From the NCBI GenBank assembly GCA_018433865.1, contig JAHDQJ010000022.1:1-64000 (forward strand): a DNA stretch of 64,000 bases, in the 5' to 3' direction. Positions 15,330 through 25,291 of this stretch are shown one piece after another. The stretch comes from Spirochaetales bacterium (lineage in GTDB: Bacteria; Spirochaetota; Spirochaetia; Sphaerochaetales; Sphaerochaetaceae). A program made the position numbers and the translations under genes. The notes beneath the pieces are model-generated. The model saw only the letters and a program-made list of their open reading frames with translations, searched no databases and was not told where the DNA came from. Position 1 is the stretch's first letter. The number at the start of each line of letters is the position of its first letter.

Positions 15330-17036
15330 CTATACGGAGAATTTGCCCTTCGTCAGCTTGTGTAGCAGCCAGTTCACCAGGATGACCATGACGAGGATGG
15401 CTGTCGCGAGGGCAGATGCGGTCTGTTGGCTATGATACGTCTGATAGGTATACAACTCATACCCCAACGTCTTGGTATTGTTCGAATAAAGCAGCGTCGA
15501 CATTGTCAGCTCATAAAAACAGGGCATGAAGATCAAGAACCACCCTGCGACCACAGAGGGTGCGATCAACCTGAGCGTGACATCCCTCAGGCTCCTGAAC
15601 CATCCTGCCCCGGAGATCTGCGCAGCCTCCTCGAGCGACGGGCTGATCTGCGTGAGTGCGCTGACCACAGTCCGCATTCCCATGAGCATGTACTTGATCA
15701 TGTAGGCGATGATCATGATCGTCAACGTATTGTAGATGTTGATGACGAACTTGCCGGACATTGTCATGATGAGCGCCAATGCGATGACCACGCTTGGGGT
15801 TCCGCTGCCGACCGTGATGAGGAAATCGGGAATCTTCCGTCCCTTGGCCTTCGTTCTCACCAAGAGGTAGGCCATCATGCAGGTGATGATCATGCCGAAT
15901 GTGGCGGCAGCCGATGCGGAGAGCAGGCTGTTCCTTGCGGAGCTGATGATCGCCTTGCGCGTGAATATCCGCTCCCAATACCTGAGCGTCAGGTTGCCTG
16001 CCTCGGTCAGCGGCTTGCCGAGGTTCACGGTGAAACTCGTACTCGCGACGGTGAAGAACGGTATGATCACGACGATGAGCGCGAAGATGGAGACGATCAG
16101 GGAGATGGGAATCCGCCAGCGGCCGAGATCGACCATGTTCGGTCTTGTCGACTTTCCTGAGACGGTGATGAACTGTTTCTTGGCAAGGGGGAATGTCGAT
16201 ACGTAAAGGACGATGTTGGCAATCAGCATGAGGAATACCGCGAGTGTCGTCGCATCGGTCAACCCCTCTTGGCTGCCGATGTAGACGAAATCGATGATCC
16301 GGGTGGTGACGGTATGGATCTGCCCGGGGACGCCGATGATCGAAGGTATTCCGTAGCAGGAACCGGCGGTCACGAACACCAGCAATCCTGCGGCCACAAT
16401 CGACGGGAGCATCATCGGCATGGTCACCTTCGCCAATGTCTGCAGCGGAGTCGCCCCGGAGATTCGCGAGGCTTCCTCAAGGGACGGATCCATCTTCTCC
16501 ATCGCCCGGCTGATGGTGATGAACGCATAGGGGAAATAGAAGCCGGTCAATACCCATACCAAGCCGCCCATGGTATAGATGTCGAACGGCGCTTTCGAGA
16601 GATTGAACAGTTTCATGATCAGGATGTTCAAGGTTCCCACGCTCGGATTGAGCAGACGCATCCAAGCCATCGCGCCGACGAATGGCGGCACCATGTACGT
16701 GGTGACGAACAGGGTCCTGAAGAACTTGCTTCCGATGAGGTTCGTCCTTCCGATCAACCATGCCAGGGGAAATGCGAAAAGGATGCCGAGGAACATGGTC
16801 GCCGTCGCAGTGATGACGGTGTACTTCAGTGCCGACCAGTTCATCGGATAGGTATAGACCCTCTTGAACGCGGAGAGGGAAAGATGTCCATTGGGGAAGA
16901 AGGCTTTGATCACCAGGTAGAACAGGGGCAGCACCTGGAAGATGACGAGAAAGACGACGATCAATCCGATGATCAGCCACTTCGGATCGAATGTACGCCT
17001 GTCGATGTTCAAGGTCGGTGTCGGTGTGGAACGCAT
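15330..17036 (-). CDS. Two-domain ABC transporter permease (FbpB-like)
   Basis: 568-residue inner-membrane protein with about 12 hydrophobic segments and two copies of the binding-protein-dependent permease domain, each ending in an EAA loop: SLEEASRISGATPLQTLAKV near 203 and SLEEAAQISGAGWFRSLRDV near 480. One fused protein forming both halves of the channel is typical of FbpB/AfuB ferric permeases. ATG 17036 has AGGAG at normal spacing; the longer frame to 17093 would run into the intercistronic stem-loop at 17054-17088. Confidence 0.9.
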   Translation of the reverse strand: MRSTPTPTLNIDRRTFDPKWLIIGLIVVFLVIFQVLPLFYLVIKAFFPNGHLSLSAFKRVYTYPMNWSALKYTVITATATMFLGILFAFPLAWLIGRTNLIGSKFFRTLFVTTYMVPPFVGAMAWMRLLNPSVGTLNILIMKLFNLSKAPFDIYTMGGLVWVLTGFYFPYAFITISRAMEKMDPSLEEASRISGATPLQTLAKVTMPMMLPSIVAAGLLVFVTAGSCYGIPSIIGVPGQIHTVTTRIIDFVYIGSQEGLTDATTLAVFLMLIANIVLYVSTFPLAKKQFITVSGKSTRPNMVDLGRWRIPISLIVSIFALIVVIIPFFTVASTSFTVNLGKPLTEAGNLTLRYWERIFTRKAIISSARNSLLSASAAATFGMIITCMMAYLLVRTKAKGRKIPDFLITVGSGTPSVVIALALIMTMSGKFVINIYNTLTIMIIAYMIKYMLMGMRTVVSALTQISPSLEEAAQISGAGWFRSLRDVTLRLIAPSVVAGWFLIFMPCFYELTMSTLLYSNNTKTLGYELYTYQTYHSQQTASALATAILVMVILVNWLLHKLTKGKFSV

Positions 17037-17053
17037 GAAGGAACTCCTGGGAA

Positions 17054-17088
17054 ACCGGGGACTGCGCGCCAAAGGGCACGTCCCCGGT
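17054..17088 (-). other. Intercistronic stem-loop between binding protein and permease
   Basis: A 9-bp perfect stem (ACCGGGGAC with GTCCCCGGT) encloses 17 bases that can extend it. There is no T run on either side, so it fits an RNA processing or stability element that protects the upstream binding-protein mRNA better than a terminator. Confidence 0.6.
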
Positions 17089-17110
17089 GTCAACTGAGGA
17101 AAAACCGGCC

Positions 17111-18151
17111 TTATTTCAAGGTGACGGCCTCTTGGAATCTTGTCCTGAGCAATTCTCTGTCGGCAACTGTCCGCTCCCAGTGGATGGGAATGATATTATC
17201 CAGGATCCGTGCTGTGGGAATCGCATCATACGGGGCATCCGGGTAATCGCTCCTGACGGAGTGCATCCATGCATCCACGATATTCTTCTGGCCTTCGGTG
17301 GAGAGGAACCACTCGGTGATGGCCTCTGCTGCGTTGAGATTCTTGTTCGCACTCCACTGGTCGTTGATCGACATGATCGGGGAGGGAACGTTGATCGTGC
17401 CGTCTGTCGGGTAGATGACCTCGATGACAGATCCGTCGAGTTCTCGTTTCTGGAGCACGGACTCCTCGAGGATCATGATCACCTTGCACTCGCCGGTCTC
17501 CAGCTTGGTCAAGGCGACCGAACCCGACTCTACCTTCACCTTCTGCTTTCCAAGTGCATCGAAGTACTCGAAACCGTACTTGTCGCGAAGTGCACTGATG
17601 GTGGCGAGGGCTGTGCCACTGGTGAGGGGGTTGGACATCGAGGTGGCCCCTGCGACACTTGCGTCGTAGGCGAAATCACGGAAGGAGTTTGGAATCTCAC
17701 TCTTCTTGTACTTTTCCGGGTTGTAGGCGAGGACCATGTTGCTGATCCGGACCGGATACCAATACCCATCCTTGTCATACTCGAAACCGAGCTTGGAAGA
17801 GGAGGCGACCTGGATCGGTGCGAGCACTCCCTGGGCAAGGAGGTCGATCGAATACGAAGGGTCGGCAACCATCAGCATGTCGCAGCCGAGCTTTCCTGAG
17901 GCGATTTCCGCGGCGACCTTCGCCTGGATCGTTCCGGTTCCACCGTAGAAAAATTCGATGTCGACTGTCGGGAAGACTTTTTCCAACGTTTCATCGATCA
18001 TCTCGATCACATCGGGATACATCGATGTATAGATCATGATCTTCCCCGAAAGGCCGGATGCGGAAGCCGCGGGGGCCTCTTGTGCACCACCGGCGAACAG
18101 CGACGTGCATGCGATCAGCACCGCACAGGACAACATGAGCGCTCTCTTCAT
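17111..18151 (-). CDS. ABC transporter solute-binding protein (ferric/phosphonate family)
   Basis: 346-residue exported protein with a spirochaete signal peptide (MKRALMLSCAVLIAC...LFAGGAQE), cleaved or lipidated around residues 15-24. The mature part begins GKIMIYTSMYPDVIEMIDE and has GGTGTIQAKVAAEI and CDMLMVADPSY, typical of the family that includes FbpA/FutA and phosphonate binders. The Tyr-Tyr iron ligand pair of FbpA is not seen, so the ligand is uncertain. It is the first gene of the operon, with promoter 18187-18215 and a stem-loop after it. Start ATG 18151 follows AAAAAGAAGAA. Confidence 0.85.
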   Translation of the reverse strand: MKRALMLSCAVLIACTSLFAGGAQEAPAASASGLSGKIMIYTSMYPDVIEMIDETLEKVFPTVDIEFFYGGTGTIQAKVAAEIASGKLGCDMLMVADPSYSIDLLAQGVLAPIQVASSSKLGFEYDKDGYWYPVRISNMVLAYNPEKYKKSEIPNSFRDFAYDASVAGATSMSNPLTSGTALATISALRDKYGFEYFDALGKQKVKVESGSVALTKLETGECKVIMILEESVLQKRELDGSVIEVIYPTDGTINVPSPIMSINDQWSANKNLNAAEAITEWFLSTEGQKNIVDAWMHSVRSDYPDAPYDAIPTARILDNIIPIHWERTVADRELLRTRFQEAVTLK

Positions 18152-18186
18152 TGCAGATTCTTCTTTTTGTATGGGATACGCTAGAA

Positions 18187-18215
18187 ATTCTACAATGCAG
18201 GGATGCATCTGTCAA
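18187..18215 (-). promoter_or_regulatory. Promoter of the ABC importer operon
   Basis: Minus-strand TTGACA (18210-18215), exactly 17 bases, TAGAAT (18187-18192). Confidence 0.75.
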
Positions 18216-18218
18216 TTT

Positions 18219-18230
18219 TTATCAGGATAA
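18219..18230. promoter_or_regulatory. Possible operator, TTATC-AG-GATAA palindrome
   Basis: A 12-bp inverted repeat, TTATC then GATAA around two bases, sits just upstream of the -35 box of the importer promoter. It could bind a metal-responsive repressor, but no regulator is encoded beside it. Confidence 0.3.
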
Positions 18231-18261
18231 GCTACGTTTCCTGCATTTTTCCGGATGCAGC

Positions 18262-18299
18262 AAGAAATAAAGGCCGCCGGAACAAATCCGACGGCCTTC
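18262..18299 (-). terminator. Terminator of pfp
   Basis: On the minus strand AAGGCCGTCGGA pairs with TTCCGGCGGCCTT (one G-T pair), then TATTTCTT. Stem 18269-18298. Confidence 0.8.
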
Positions 18300-18323
18300 C
18301 GATGCAAGGGGAAGAACAGTATC

Positions 18324-19985
18324 TCAGCGCTTGGAGCTCTCCAACTCGAGTGTCTTGGTGACACTGTCGCACACCGCCGCGGGACCGAAATACTGGATGG
18401 CCCCGGGGAACACGAACGAGGTTTCGAGTGCCCATCGGTCACGCTTCTCGGCAAAGTATCTGAACGGTGCGCCAGACAGTTCCACCAAAGCTTTCTTGAT
18501 CACCGGCTTCATCTCTCCATGGCGTTTCTCCATGTTCATCATCATCGTGATGGGAATGCCGCCGGCCTTCCACTCGGTTGCATGGGAGGTGAGGTTCGTG
18601 ACCGACGAGATGTATCCGCTGCATCCGTTAGCGACCAAAAGGTACGCATTGTACCCGAGACTGTAGCAGTAGTCGGCATCGAAATTGCTGGGGAACGCAC
18701 AGCGCCCCTCATACCCGAAGAAGTGGTTCAGAGCGCTGAACTTGCCTTTGTAGGTCCCTTCTGCCTTTCTTTGGCTGAGCCGTGCTTCGACCATCTGGAT
18801 GAGCATCTTCTCCGTTTCGATCCGGGATACCTGGACGTTTCCATGAGGATCGCGATCCATGAGCAGCTGCTTGCGGATATCTGTCGGAAGCGATGAGAAG
18901 ACCTGGGCATTCGCGCTGCTGAGTCTTTCGATGACAAACGAGGACTGGTCCTCCCATTTGGCAAGCTTCGCGTAGCGGGATGCTTCCCGGGCGAGGAGCG
19001 TGTTCAGCTCTGCGATGAGTGACTTCACCTCCGGGATGAATTCGACCACTCCCTCGGGAATGAGGACGATGCCGTAATCCAATCCCTTTTCCGCACGCTT
19101 CGCCACGACAGAGGTGATGGATTCGACGATCTCGGTGAGACTCGTGGCATTCGCCTCGATCTCCTCGCTGATGAGACAGACGTTCGGCTGTGTACGAAGC
19201 GCGCACTCGAGTGCGATATGGCTTGCACTCCTTCCCATGAGCTTGATGAAATGCCAGTATTTCTTGGAGCTGTTGGCATCACGCATGATATTGCCGATGA
19301 GCTCGTCATAGGTCTTCGTGGCGGTATCGAACCCGAATGAGATCTCGATGAACTCGTTCTTCAGGTCTCCATCGATAGTCTTCGGACAACCGACTACCAT
19401 GATGCCGGCGTTCGTGCGCAGGAAATACTCCGCAAGGACCGCTGCGTTGGTGTTCGAGTCGTCTCCGCCGATGATCACCAGCGCGCTGATGCCTCGGCTG
19501 TGGCACACTTTCGCACAGACGGCAAACTGTTCTTCGGTCTCCAGCTTGGTCCTGCCGCTGCCGATGATGTCGAATCCACCGGTGTTGCGATAGGCGTCGA
19601 TGATCTCGCTGGTGATCTCGAGGGTCTGGTCATTGAGGATTCCCGAAGGGCCGCCCAGGAAACCGATCAGTTTCGAATCGGCATTGGCATGCTTCAAGGC
19701 ATCGAACAGTCCGCTGATCACATTGTGGCCGCCGGGGGCCTGTCCACCGGAGAGGATCACCCCGACGTTGATACGCTTTGCGTGTCCGGTCTCGCTGCCC
19801 TTGGCAAACGAAACTGCCGGCAGTCCGTATGTGTGGGGGAACAGTGCCTTGATGGCTTCCTTGTCGGTCATCGGTTCGGTCGCGCCGCCTTTTTCCATGA
19901 CAATCGTCGCGATCGGCTCCCGGAGGACGGCAGGAAGCTTCGGCTGATACTCGTATCGAGCCCTCTGTAGTGCTGATATGTCCAT
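18324..19985 (-). CDS. pfp: Pyrophosphate-dependent 6-phosphofructokinase
   Basis: 553-residue long-form PPi-PFK (beta-subunit type) that reversibly phosphorylates fructose 6-phosphate using PPi in place of ATP, a common glycolytic step in spirochaetes. It has [14 protein letters not shown] near residue 75, the [10 protein letters not shown] motif near 177 whose Asp-Asp is the PPi-selective signature, the catalytic PKTIDGDL near 202 and [14 protein letters not shown] near 249. ATG 19985 has GGAG with 7-base spacing; the TTG one codon earlier is less likely. It is monocistronic, with its own terminator, and divergent from the GH2 gene. Confidence 0.93.
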   Translation of the reverse strand: MDISALQRARYEYQPKLPAVLREPIATIVMEKGGATEPMTDKEAIKALFPHTYGLPAVSFAKGSETGHAKRINVGVILSGGQAPGGHNVISGLFDALKHANADSKLIGFLGGPSGILNDQTLEITSEIIDAYRNTGGFDIIGSGRTKLETEEQFAVCAKVCHSRGISALVIIGGDDSNTNAAVLAEYFLRTNAGIMVVGCPKTIDGDLKNEFIEISFGFDTATKTYDELIGNIMRDANSSKKYWHFIKLMGRSASHIALECALRTQPNVCLISEEIEANATSLTEIVESITSVVAKRAEKGLDYGIVLIPEGVVEFIPEVKSLIAELNTLLAREASRYAKLAKWEDQSSFVIERLSSANAQVFSSLPTDIRKQLLMDRDPHGNVQVSRIETEKMLIQMVEARLSQRKAEGTYKGKFSALNHFFGYEGRCAFPSNFDADYCYSLGYNAYLLVANGCSGYISSVTNLTSHATEWKAGGIPITMMMNMEKRHGEMKPVIKKALVELSGAPFRYFAEKRDRWALETSFVFPGAIQYFGPAAVCDSVTKTLELESSKR

Positions 19986-20110
19986 CAATATTCTCCTTTG
20001 CAGTATCAGGGATAGGTTATGTCATGAAAACTATAGAGTTTTGGACGAATCGTTTCAAGGTGTGCATCCGAGCGGAAAAGCGTGCTACACTGTGCCAGAG
20101 GTTCACATCC

Positions 20111-22501
20111 ATGACCACACGATCTTCATTGAATTTCGATTGGCGTTACCGGGGTTCCGATGATACGCGCTTTGCCGCTGTCGGATTCGATGACCATGAT
20201 TGGCAAGTCGTGGACATTCCCCATACGATGCATGAGCTGCCGATGCAGTACTTCCGGATTGAGAGTGTCACCGGTGTCGGCTGGTATCGGAAGGACATCC
20301 CGGTCGGAGAACTCGAAGAGGGGACAAGCCTTGTCTTGCGGTTCGAAGGAGTCGCAACCCGATGCACGCTTTGGTGCGACGGAATCCCCATCGGAAGCCA
20401 CGAAGGCGCCTATACTCCGTTCGAGATACCCTTGCCTGCACGGGTGATGGGGAAAAAAACGGTTCTCCTCGCGCTTCGCTGCGATGCGACGGAGGATCCG
20501 GAGGTCCCGCCGTTCGGTCACGTGGTCGATTTCATCGTACCGGGGGGTATCTACCGGGAGGTGTCGCTGGTCCACAGGCCACGTCATGCCATCGAAGACT
20601 TGTACGTACGTTCCCGCCTGATCGGAGACGAACGGGAGGTTTCGGTGGACTGCCGTTTCACACAATCGTGTTGCAGGGCGCAGCAGCTCGCCCTTGCTCT
20701 CAGGATCGTGGATCCTGATGGGCACCTCCTGGCAACCTGCCGGCAGGAGCTTTCCGATGCAGCCATGACGGTCCACCTTGTCCTCAGGAACGTCCGCCTG
20801 TGGGATATCGCGGAGCCGGTCCTCCATCGTGTGATCGCTACGTTGACCAATGAAGGTACCGTGTGCGATGAGATGGAGGTGAGGACCGGATTCAGGGACA
20901 TACTGTTCACAAGATCCGGTTTCTTTCTGAACGGTCGGGCGGTGAAACTGCGTGGGTTGAACCGACATCAGCTGTATCCGTACGTAGGACAAGCGATGCC
21001 GAAGAGCCAGCAGGCGGCGGATGCCGATTTCCTGAAGCGATTGGGCGTCCAGGTCGTGCGTACCAGCCACTATCCCCAATCGAGCCATTTCCTCGACCGG
21101 TGTGACGAACTGGGGTTGCTCGTGGTGACCGAGTTGCCGGGGTGGCAACACATCGGGCGGTCCGCCCGATGGAAGGACTCTGCGATGTGGCAATTGCGTG
21201 AGCTTGTGATCAGGGACCGGAACCACCCGTCGGTCATCCTGTGGGGCGTACGGATCAACGAATCGGCGGATGATGACGAGTTCTATCGGAAGACCAATGA
21301 GTTGGCAAGATGGCTCGATCCCTCACGTCCCACCGGCGGAGTGAGGAACTTTGCCCGCAGCCACCTGATCGAGGATGTCTATACCTACAATGATTTCTCA
21401 CACGATGGGACGCGGCCTGCATTGGCACCGCCAAGCAAGATAGTCGGAAACGGCAGTGCTCCCTATCTCGTGACCGAGCATACCGGACACATGTATCCGG
21501 CCAGGGCGGGAGATCCCGAGATGGTGCGGACTGAGCATGCGCTGCGGCACGCCCGTGTATTGGATGCGATGTATGCCGATGAGCGCATCAGCGGTGCGAT
21601 CGGGTGGTGCATGTCCGATTACCAGACCCACAGGGATTTCGGGGGAGGAGACGGCATCTGCCACCATGGCGTGGCAGATATGTTCCGCAATCCGAAAATG
21701 GCCGCGTATGTCTATGAATCCCAACAGGATGAGCATCCCGTGATGCATGTATCTTCATGCATGCACATCGGCTCCCGTCCGGCGCATGCGCCGGATACGG
21801 TCTGGGTTTTCACCAATTGCGATCGCGTGCAGCTCTCCTACTGCGGTCAGCCGGTCGGCATGTTCGAACCGGACAGGAAGAGGTTCGCACATCTTGTGCA
21901 TCCTCCGATCGCGATCGATGATCTGATCGGTTCGCGACTCGATGAGTTGGAAGGATTCCACGATCGTGAGAGAACATTGCTCCGCGAAGCCCTGCGATTG
22001 GCCGCAACATCGGGATTCGACCTTCCGCTGCGGATCAAGCTGGGCGTCGGTCTGTTGATGCGCCGGCATCGTTTGCGCCCATCCGATGCGGTGAGCCTGT
22101 TCGAACGATTCGTCCTTGCCTGGGACGATCGGCCGAGCGTCTGGGAATTCACCGGGTACACAGGTGATGTGCAAGTGGCACGCCAAGTGTTCAGGCCTGC
22201 GGATACGGTGCACCTCGAGATTGCATGCGATCGCGACTCGATGCACCAAGGGGAAACCTATGATGTGGTCCGTTGCGCACTATCACTGTGCAGCGAATCG
22301 GGTGTCCTGGCATGGATGTCACACGCGCCTGTCCGGATCGAGACCAGCGGACCCGTGCGGCTGATCGGTCCCGATGTCATCTCTTTGGAAGGAGGCATGG
22401 GGGGATGTTACCTGCGGACCATCGGCATGAGCGGGATCGCTACGGTTTCGGTCTCGAGCCCCCATGCGGAGGGAGCCACGTGCACGATCGCGGTGGATTG
22501 A
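20111..22501 (+). CDS. Glycoside hydrolase family 2 protein
   Basis: 796-residue GH2 enzyme (beta-galactosidase, glucuronidase or mannosidase type). Sugar-binding domain first (about 1-170, TRCTLWCDGIPIGSHEGAYTP), then the immunoglobulin-like domain (about 180-275), then the TIM barrel with RGLNRHQLYPYVG. The family signature RNHPSVILWGVRINE ends in the acid/base Glu384; the nucleophile is probably the Glu in VTEHTGH. The C-terminal extra domains run from about 690. No signal peptide, so cytoplasmic and acting on imported oligosaccharide. ATG 20111 follows AGAGG; a longer frame to 19970 crosses the divergent promoter area and is unlikely. Confidence 0.88.
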   Translation: MTTRSSLNFDWRYRGSDDTRFAAVGFDDHDWQVVDIPHTMHELPMQYFRIESVTGVGWYRKDIPVGELEEGTSLVLRFEGVATRCTLWCDGIPIGSHEGAYTPFEIPLPARVMGKKTVLLALRCDATEDPEVPPFGHVVDFIVPGGIYREVSLVHRPRHAIEDLYVRSRLIGDEREVSVDCRFTQSCCRAQQLALALRIVDPDGHLLATCRQELSDAAMTVHLVLRNVRLWDIAEPVLHRVIATLTNEGTVCDEMEVRTGFRDILFTRSGFFLNGRAVKLRGLNRHQLYPYVGQAMPKSQQAADADFLKRLGVQVVRTSHYPQSSHFLDRCDELGLLVVTELPGWQHIGRSARWKDSAMWQLRELVIRDRNHPSVILWGVRINESADDDEFYRKTNELARWLDPSRPTGGVRNFARSHLIEDVYTYNDFSHDGTRPALAPPSKIVGNGSAPYLVTEHTGHMYPARAGDPEMVRTEHALRHARVLDAMYADERISGAIGWCMSDYQTHRDFGGGDGICHHGVADMFRNPKMAAYVYESQQDEHPVMHVSSCMHIGSRPAHAPDTVWVFTNCDRVQLSYCGQPVGMFEPDRKRFAHLVHPPIAIDDLIGSRLDELEGFHDRERTLLREALRLAATSGFDLPLRIKLGVGLLMRRHRLRPSDAVSLFERFVLAWDDRPSVWEFTGYTGDVQVARQVFRPADTVHLEIACDRDSMHQGETYDVVRCALSLCSESGVLAWMSHAPVRIETSGPVRLIGPDVISLEGGMGGCYLRTIGMSGIATVSVSSPHAEGATCTIAVD

Positions 22502-22521
22502 CGGAGAATCCCCAGGTGGGT

Positions 22522-23067
22522 ATGGTTGGCAACATGCACGATCACGAGAATCCGAACGGAATCGGCGCTTTGCTCTTCGTCGATGCCGATTCCTGTCCCA
22601 GACAGCTGCGTACAATCATCCTCAAGGCTATCCTGAGAAGGAACATCCCTGCGATCTTCGCAGCCGACCGTCCTTTGCCCGATGTTGTCCAGGCTGAAGG
22701 CTCGGGAACCACGGACATGCATGGCCTCCCGTTGGTCAGGATGGTCGTGGTGCACAAAGGTGATGACAGCGCTGACGACATGCTCGTCACCTTGGGTAGG
22801 GAAGGGGCCTTGGCGATCACCCGCGACATTCCCCTCGCAAAGCGGCTTGCCCAGCTCGGCATGGTGGTGATCGATGATCGGGGCGGTACCTATACCAAGG
22901 AGAATGTCGGTGAGCGGCTCTCCATGCGGAATCTCATGACCGAGCTGCGCGAGTACGGAGTCTTCGCCGAGCGTACGAGACCGCTCGGACCGAAGGAAGT
23001 CCAGGCATTCTCCAATGCTCTCGACCGGCAGTTGACGAGGATGCTCAAGGCTCTCGGTCGTTCTTGA
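22522..23067 (+). CDS. YaiI/YqxD family protein (DUF188)
   Basis: 181-residue member of the DUF188 family, PIN-like predicted nuclease. Key blocks: LLFVDADSCPRQLRTII with the acidic pair near residues 19-24, GDDSADDMLV near 78, ALAITRDIPLAKRL near 91 and DDRGGTYTKENVGERLSMR near 115. The cellular role is not established. ATG 22522 follows AGGTGGG closely; ATG 22534 is an alternative. It lies 20 bases after the GH2 gene, perhaps cotranscribed with it. Confidence 0.85.
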   Translation: MVGNMHDHENPNGIGALLFVDADSCPRQLRTIILKAILRRNIPAIFAADRPLPDVVQAEGSGTTDMHGLPLVRMVVVHKGDDSADDMLVTLGREGALAITRDIPLAKRLAQLGMVVIDDRGGTYTKENVGERLSMRNLMTELREYGVFAERTRPLGPKEVQAFSNALDRQLTRMLKALGRS

Positions 23068-23103
23068 ACGAAGCAAATTGCGCATCCTCCCGGTCTTTAT
23101 CCT

Positions 23104-23706
23104 GTGGATACCCCGAAGATATCGATCCTATCATCCCAGAGGCCGGTCGGCGAGACCTTCCGTTTCTGGCTCCTCTCCTTCCTCGGCACTCCTGCATCGG
23201 TGCATGTGGGAAGTTTCGCAGGAGCGGGGCGACTGCACGGTACGAGTGACCTGTATGTGGTGCTGCTTTTCTGTGCGGAGGACCTGCATGATGCCTCCCT
23301 GTGGATTGCTGCGGTGAGACCCGCCTTGCGTCCGACGCTTCCGCTCATCGCAGTGGCTCCGCCTGGGGAGCACGGTACGCTGTTCCAGGCGATCTCCAGA
23401 CGATTCTTCGTCACGGTCGGACTGGAAAAATGCATGGGCAGGATCCTTGCCACCTTGCACTCCCGCGGCTGGGCGACATCGGCTTGCCTGCAGGAGGAAC
23501 ATAGTCGGCTCACCGAGCGGGAGCTGCAGGTACTGGACTTGGTCGCACGGGGAGCTCCGCTGAAGGAAATATCCTACCGGCTCGGCATCTCCCAGCACAC
23601 GGTGGTCTCACACCGGAGAAATCTCTACCTGAAGACAGGAGCGCGTACACTGCAACAGCTTGCATTGTACGCGACCTTGCATCTTGCGTCCCGCGAGGAT
23701 GATTAG
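23104..23706 (+). CDS. LuxR-type DNA-binding regulator with a degenerate receiver-like domain
   Basis: 200 residues. The C-terminal LuxR HTH is clear ([15 protein letters not shown], near 138, then [22 protein letters not shown]). The N-terminal 120 residues have the alternating hydrophobic pattern of a receiver ([26 protein letters not shown]) but no acidic phosphoacceptor cluster, so it may be an atypical, phosphorylation-independent domain. No histidine kinase lies nearby. GTG 23104 is the only reasonable start and lacks a ribosome site. The 3' end overlaps asnS by 3 bases on the opposite strand. Confidence 0.75.
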   Translation: MDTPKISILSSQRPVGETFRFWLLSFLGTPASVHVGSFAGAGRLHGTSDLYVVLLFCAEDLHDASLWIAAVRPALRPTLPLIAVAPPGEHGTLFQAISRRFFVTVGLEKCMGRILATLHSRGWATSACLQEEHSRLTERELQVLDLVARGAPLKEISYRLGISQHTVVSHRRNLYLKTGARTLQQLALYATLHLASREDD

Positions 23707-25091
23707 AACTCGGCTTGCTTCGCCGCTCTCGGGAACGGAATCACGTCCCTGATGTTCTGCATCCCGGTGATGTATTGGATCGCACGGTCGAATCCGAGTC
23801 CGAATCCGGCGTGGGGGACGCTTCCGAATCTCCGCAGGTCAAGGTACCACCAATAATCGGAGGGATCCAGTCCGAGGTCGGTCATCCGCGTGGTGAGCAC
23901 GTCGAGCCTGCTCTCCCGCTCGCTCCCCCCGATGATCTCCCCAAGCCTGGGTACCAGCACATCCATTGCACGGACTGTCTTGCCATCATCGTTGAGCTTC
24001 ATGTAGAACGCCTTGATCTCCTTCGGGTAGTCGGTGACGATGACCGGTCCCTTGCAGACCTGCTCGGTGAGGAAACGCTCATGCTCGGTCTGCAAGTCGC
24101 TTCCCCAGTGGACGGGGAAATCGAACGTATCGTTGGACTTCACCAGTTCGGCTACCGCATCGGTATAGGTCATGTGTGCGAACGGGGTATCCACGACAGT
24201 CCTCAAGGTATCGGCGACTCCCTTCTCGACCCATTGGCTGAAGAATGCCATGTCATCCGCACAATGGTCGAGCACGTATGAGAACACGGACTTCAGGAAT
24301 TCCTCCGCGACCGTCATGTTGCCCTCGAGCGTGCAGAATGACATCTCGGGCTCGATCATCCAGAATTCGCTGAGGTGGCGCTTCGTATTGGAATTCTCTG
24401 CCCTGAAGGTCGGTCCGAAGGTGTAGATGTTCTTCAGTGCAAGTGCGTAGGTCTCTCCTTGCAGCTGTCCGCTTACCGTGAGGGCGGCCTTCTTGCCGAA
24501 GAAATCCGCAGCATAGTCTATGGTCCCTTCGGGAGTCCTCGGAATCGCATCCAGGTCGAATGTCGTCACCTGGAACTGCTCTCCCGCTCCCTCTGCATCG
24601 CTGGTGCTGATGATCGGGGTATGCACGTAGTAGAACCCCTTCTCATTGAAGTATGAGTGGACCGCATAGGAAACGGCATGGCGTACGCGTGCTACCGCGC
24701 CCATCGTATTGGTGCGGGCCCTCAGGTGGGCGATCTCGCGAAGATACTCCAAGGTATGTCTCTTCTTCTGGAGCGGATAGGAATCTGCGGGAGCCTCTCC
24801 ATGAAGCGTGATCGATTCGACCCGGAGTTCCACCTCCTGGTTCTCTCCCGGAGAGGCGACGAGCGTTCCGGTGCACGTGAGTGCCGCTCCGGTGGTGATG
24901 CGTGCGAGAAGCGGTCCGTCGGTGAAATCGGCGAGATCGACCACAGCTTGCAGGCCTTTGAGGCAGGACCCGTCATTGATCTCAAGAAAGCAGACGTTCT
25001 TGCTCTCCCGTTTGGTGCGGACCCACCCCTCGGCAGTGACCACAGCGGCACCCGGTGTCCGTTTCAACAGTTGGGAAATGCGGTCGTTCAT
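23703..25091 (-). CDS. asnS: Asparaginyl-tRNA synthetase
   Basis: 462-residue class II synthetase that charges tRNA-Asn. An OB-fold anticodon-binding domain comes first ([25 protein letters not shown], residues 18-42). Class II motif 2 is [20 protein letters not shown] near 232 and motif 3 is [13 protein letters not shown] near 436. The class II motif 1 region is [22 protein letters not shown] 25091 has AAGGAGT; the longer frame to 25118 is not needed. A promoter at 25118-25146 gives a short leader with no T-box. Confidence 0.93.
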   Translation of the reverse strand: MNDRISQLLKRTPGAAVVTAEGWVRTKRESKNVCFLEINDGSCLKGLQAVVDLADFTDGPLLARITTGAALTCTGTLVASPGENQEVELRVESITLHGEAPADSYPLQKKRHTLEYLREIAHLRARTNTMGAVARVRHAVSYAVHSYFNEKGFYYVHTPIISTSDAEGAGEQFQVTTFDLDAIPRTPEGTIDYAADFFGKKAALTVSGQLQGETYALALKNIYTFGPTFRAENSNTKRHLSEFWMIEPEMSFCTLEGNMTVAEEFLKSVFSYVLDHCADDMAFFSQWVEKGVADTLRTVVDTPFAHMTYTDAVAELVKSNDTFDFPVHWGSDLQTEHERFLTEQVCKGPVIVTDYPKEIKAFYMKLNDDGKTVRAMDVLVPRLGEIIGGSERESRLDVLTTRMTDLGLDPSDYWWYLDLRRFGSVPHAGFGLGFDRAIQYITGMQNIRDVIPFPRAAKQAEF

Positions 25092-25117
25092 GAATAGACT
25101 CCTTGTATATGTGCGCA

Positions 25118-25146
25118 CTATTCCACTTTTCGCATGTCCGTGTCAA
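25118..25146 (-). promoter_or_regulatory. Promoter of asnS
   Basis: Minus-strand TTGACA (25141-25146), 17 bases, then AATAGT (25118-25123). Confidence 0.55.
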
Positions 25147-25243
25147 CTGCAGGACTTCGGTAAAAATGTAACAATTCCATTTTGGAGAACAAGTTGCCCC
25201 TGACCGTACCTGTTTTCGTGACAAAAAGAGGATTTTTGTCTGC

Positions 25244-25272
25244 TGGACGTTCTCATGGCAACCCGTTATAGT
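25244..25272 (+). promoter_or_regulatory. Promoter of the ArsC-like operon
   Basis: TGGACG (25244-25249), 17 bases, TATAGT (25267-25272). The GTG at 25271 lies inside this -10 box, which excludes it as the start of the next gene. Confidence 0.55.
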
Positions 25273-25291
25273 GGCTCAGACGGAGGTGTGC

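Noticed and set aside
20126-21226. Long minus-strand frame opposite the GH2 gene
   Set aside because: No start signal and His/Arg-rich composition typical of antisense shadow; the GH2 motifs on the plus strand are decisive.
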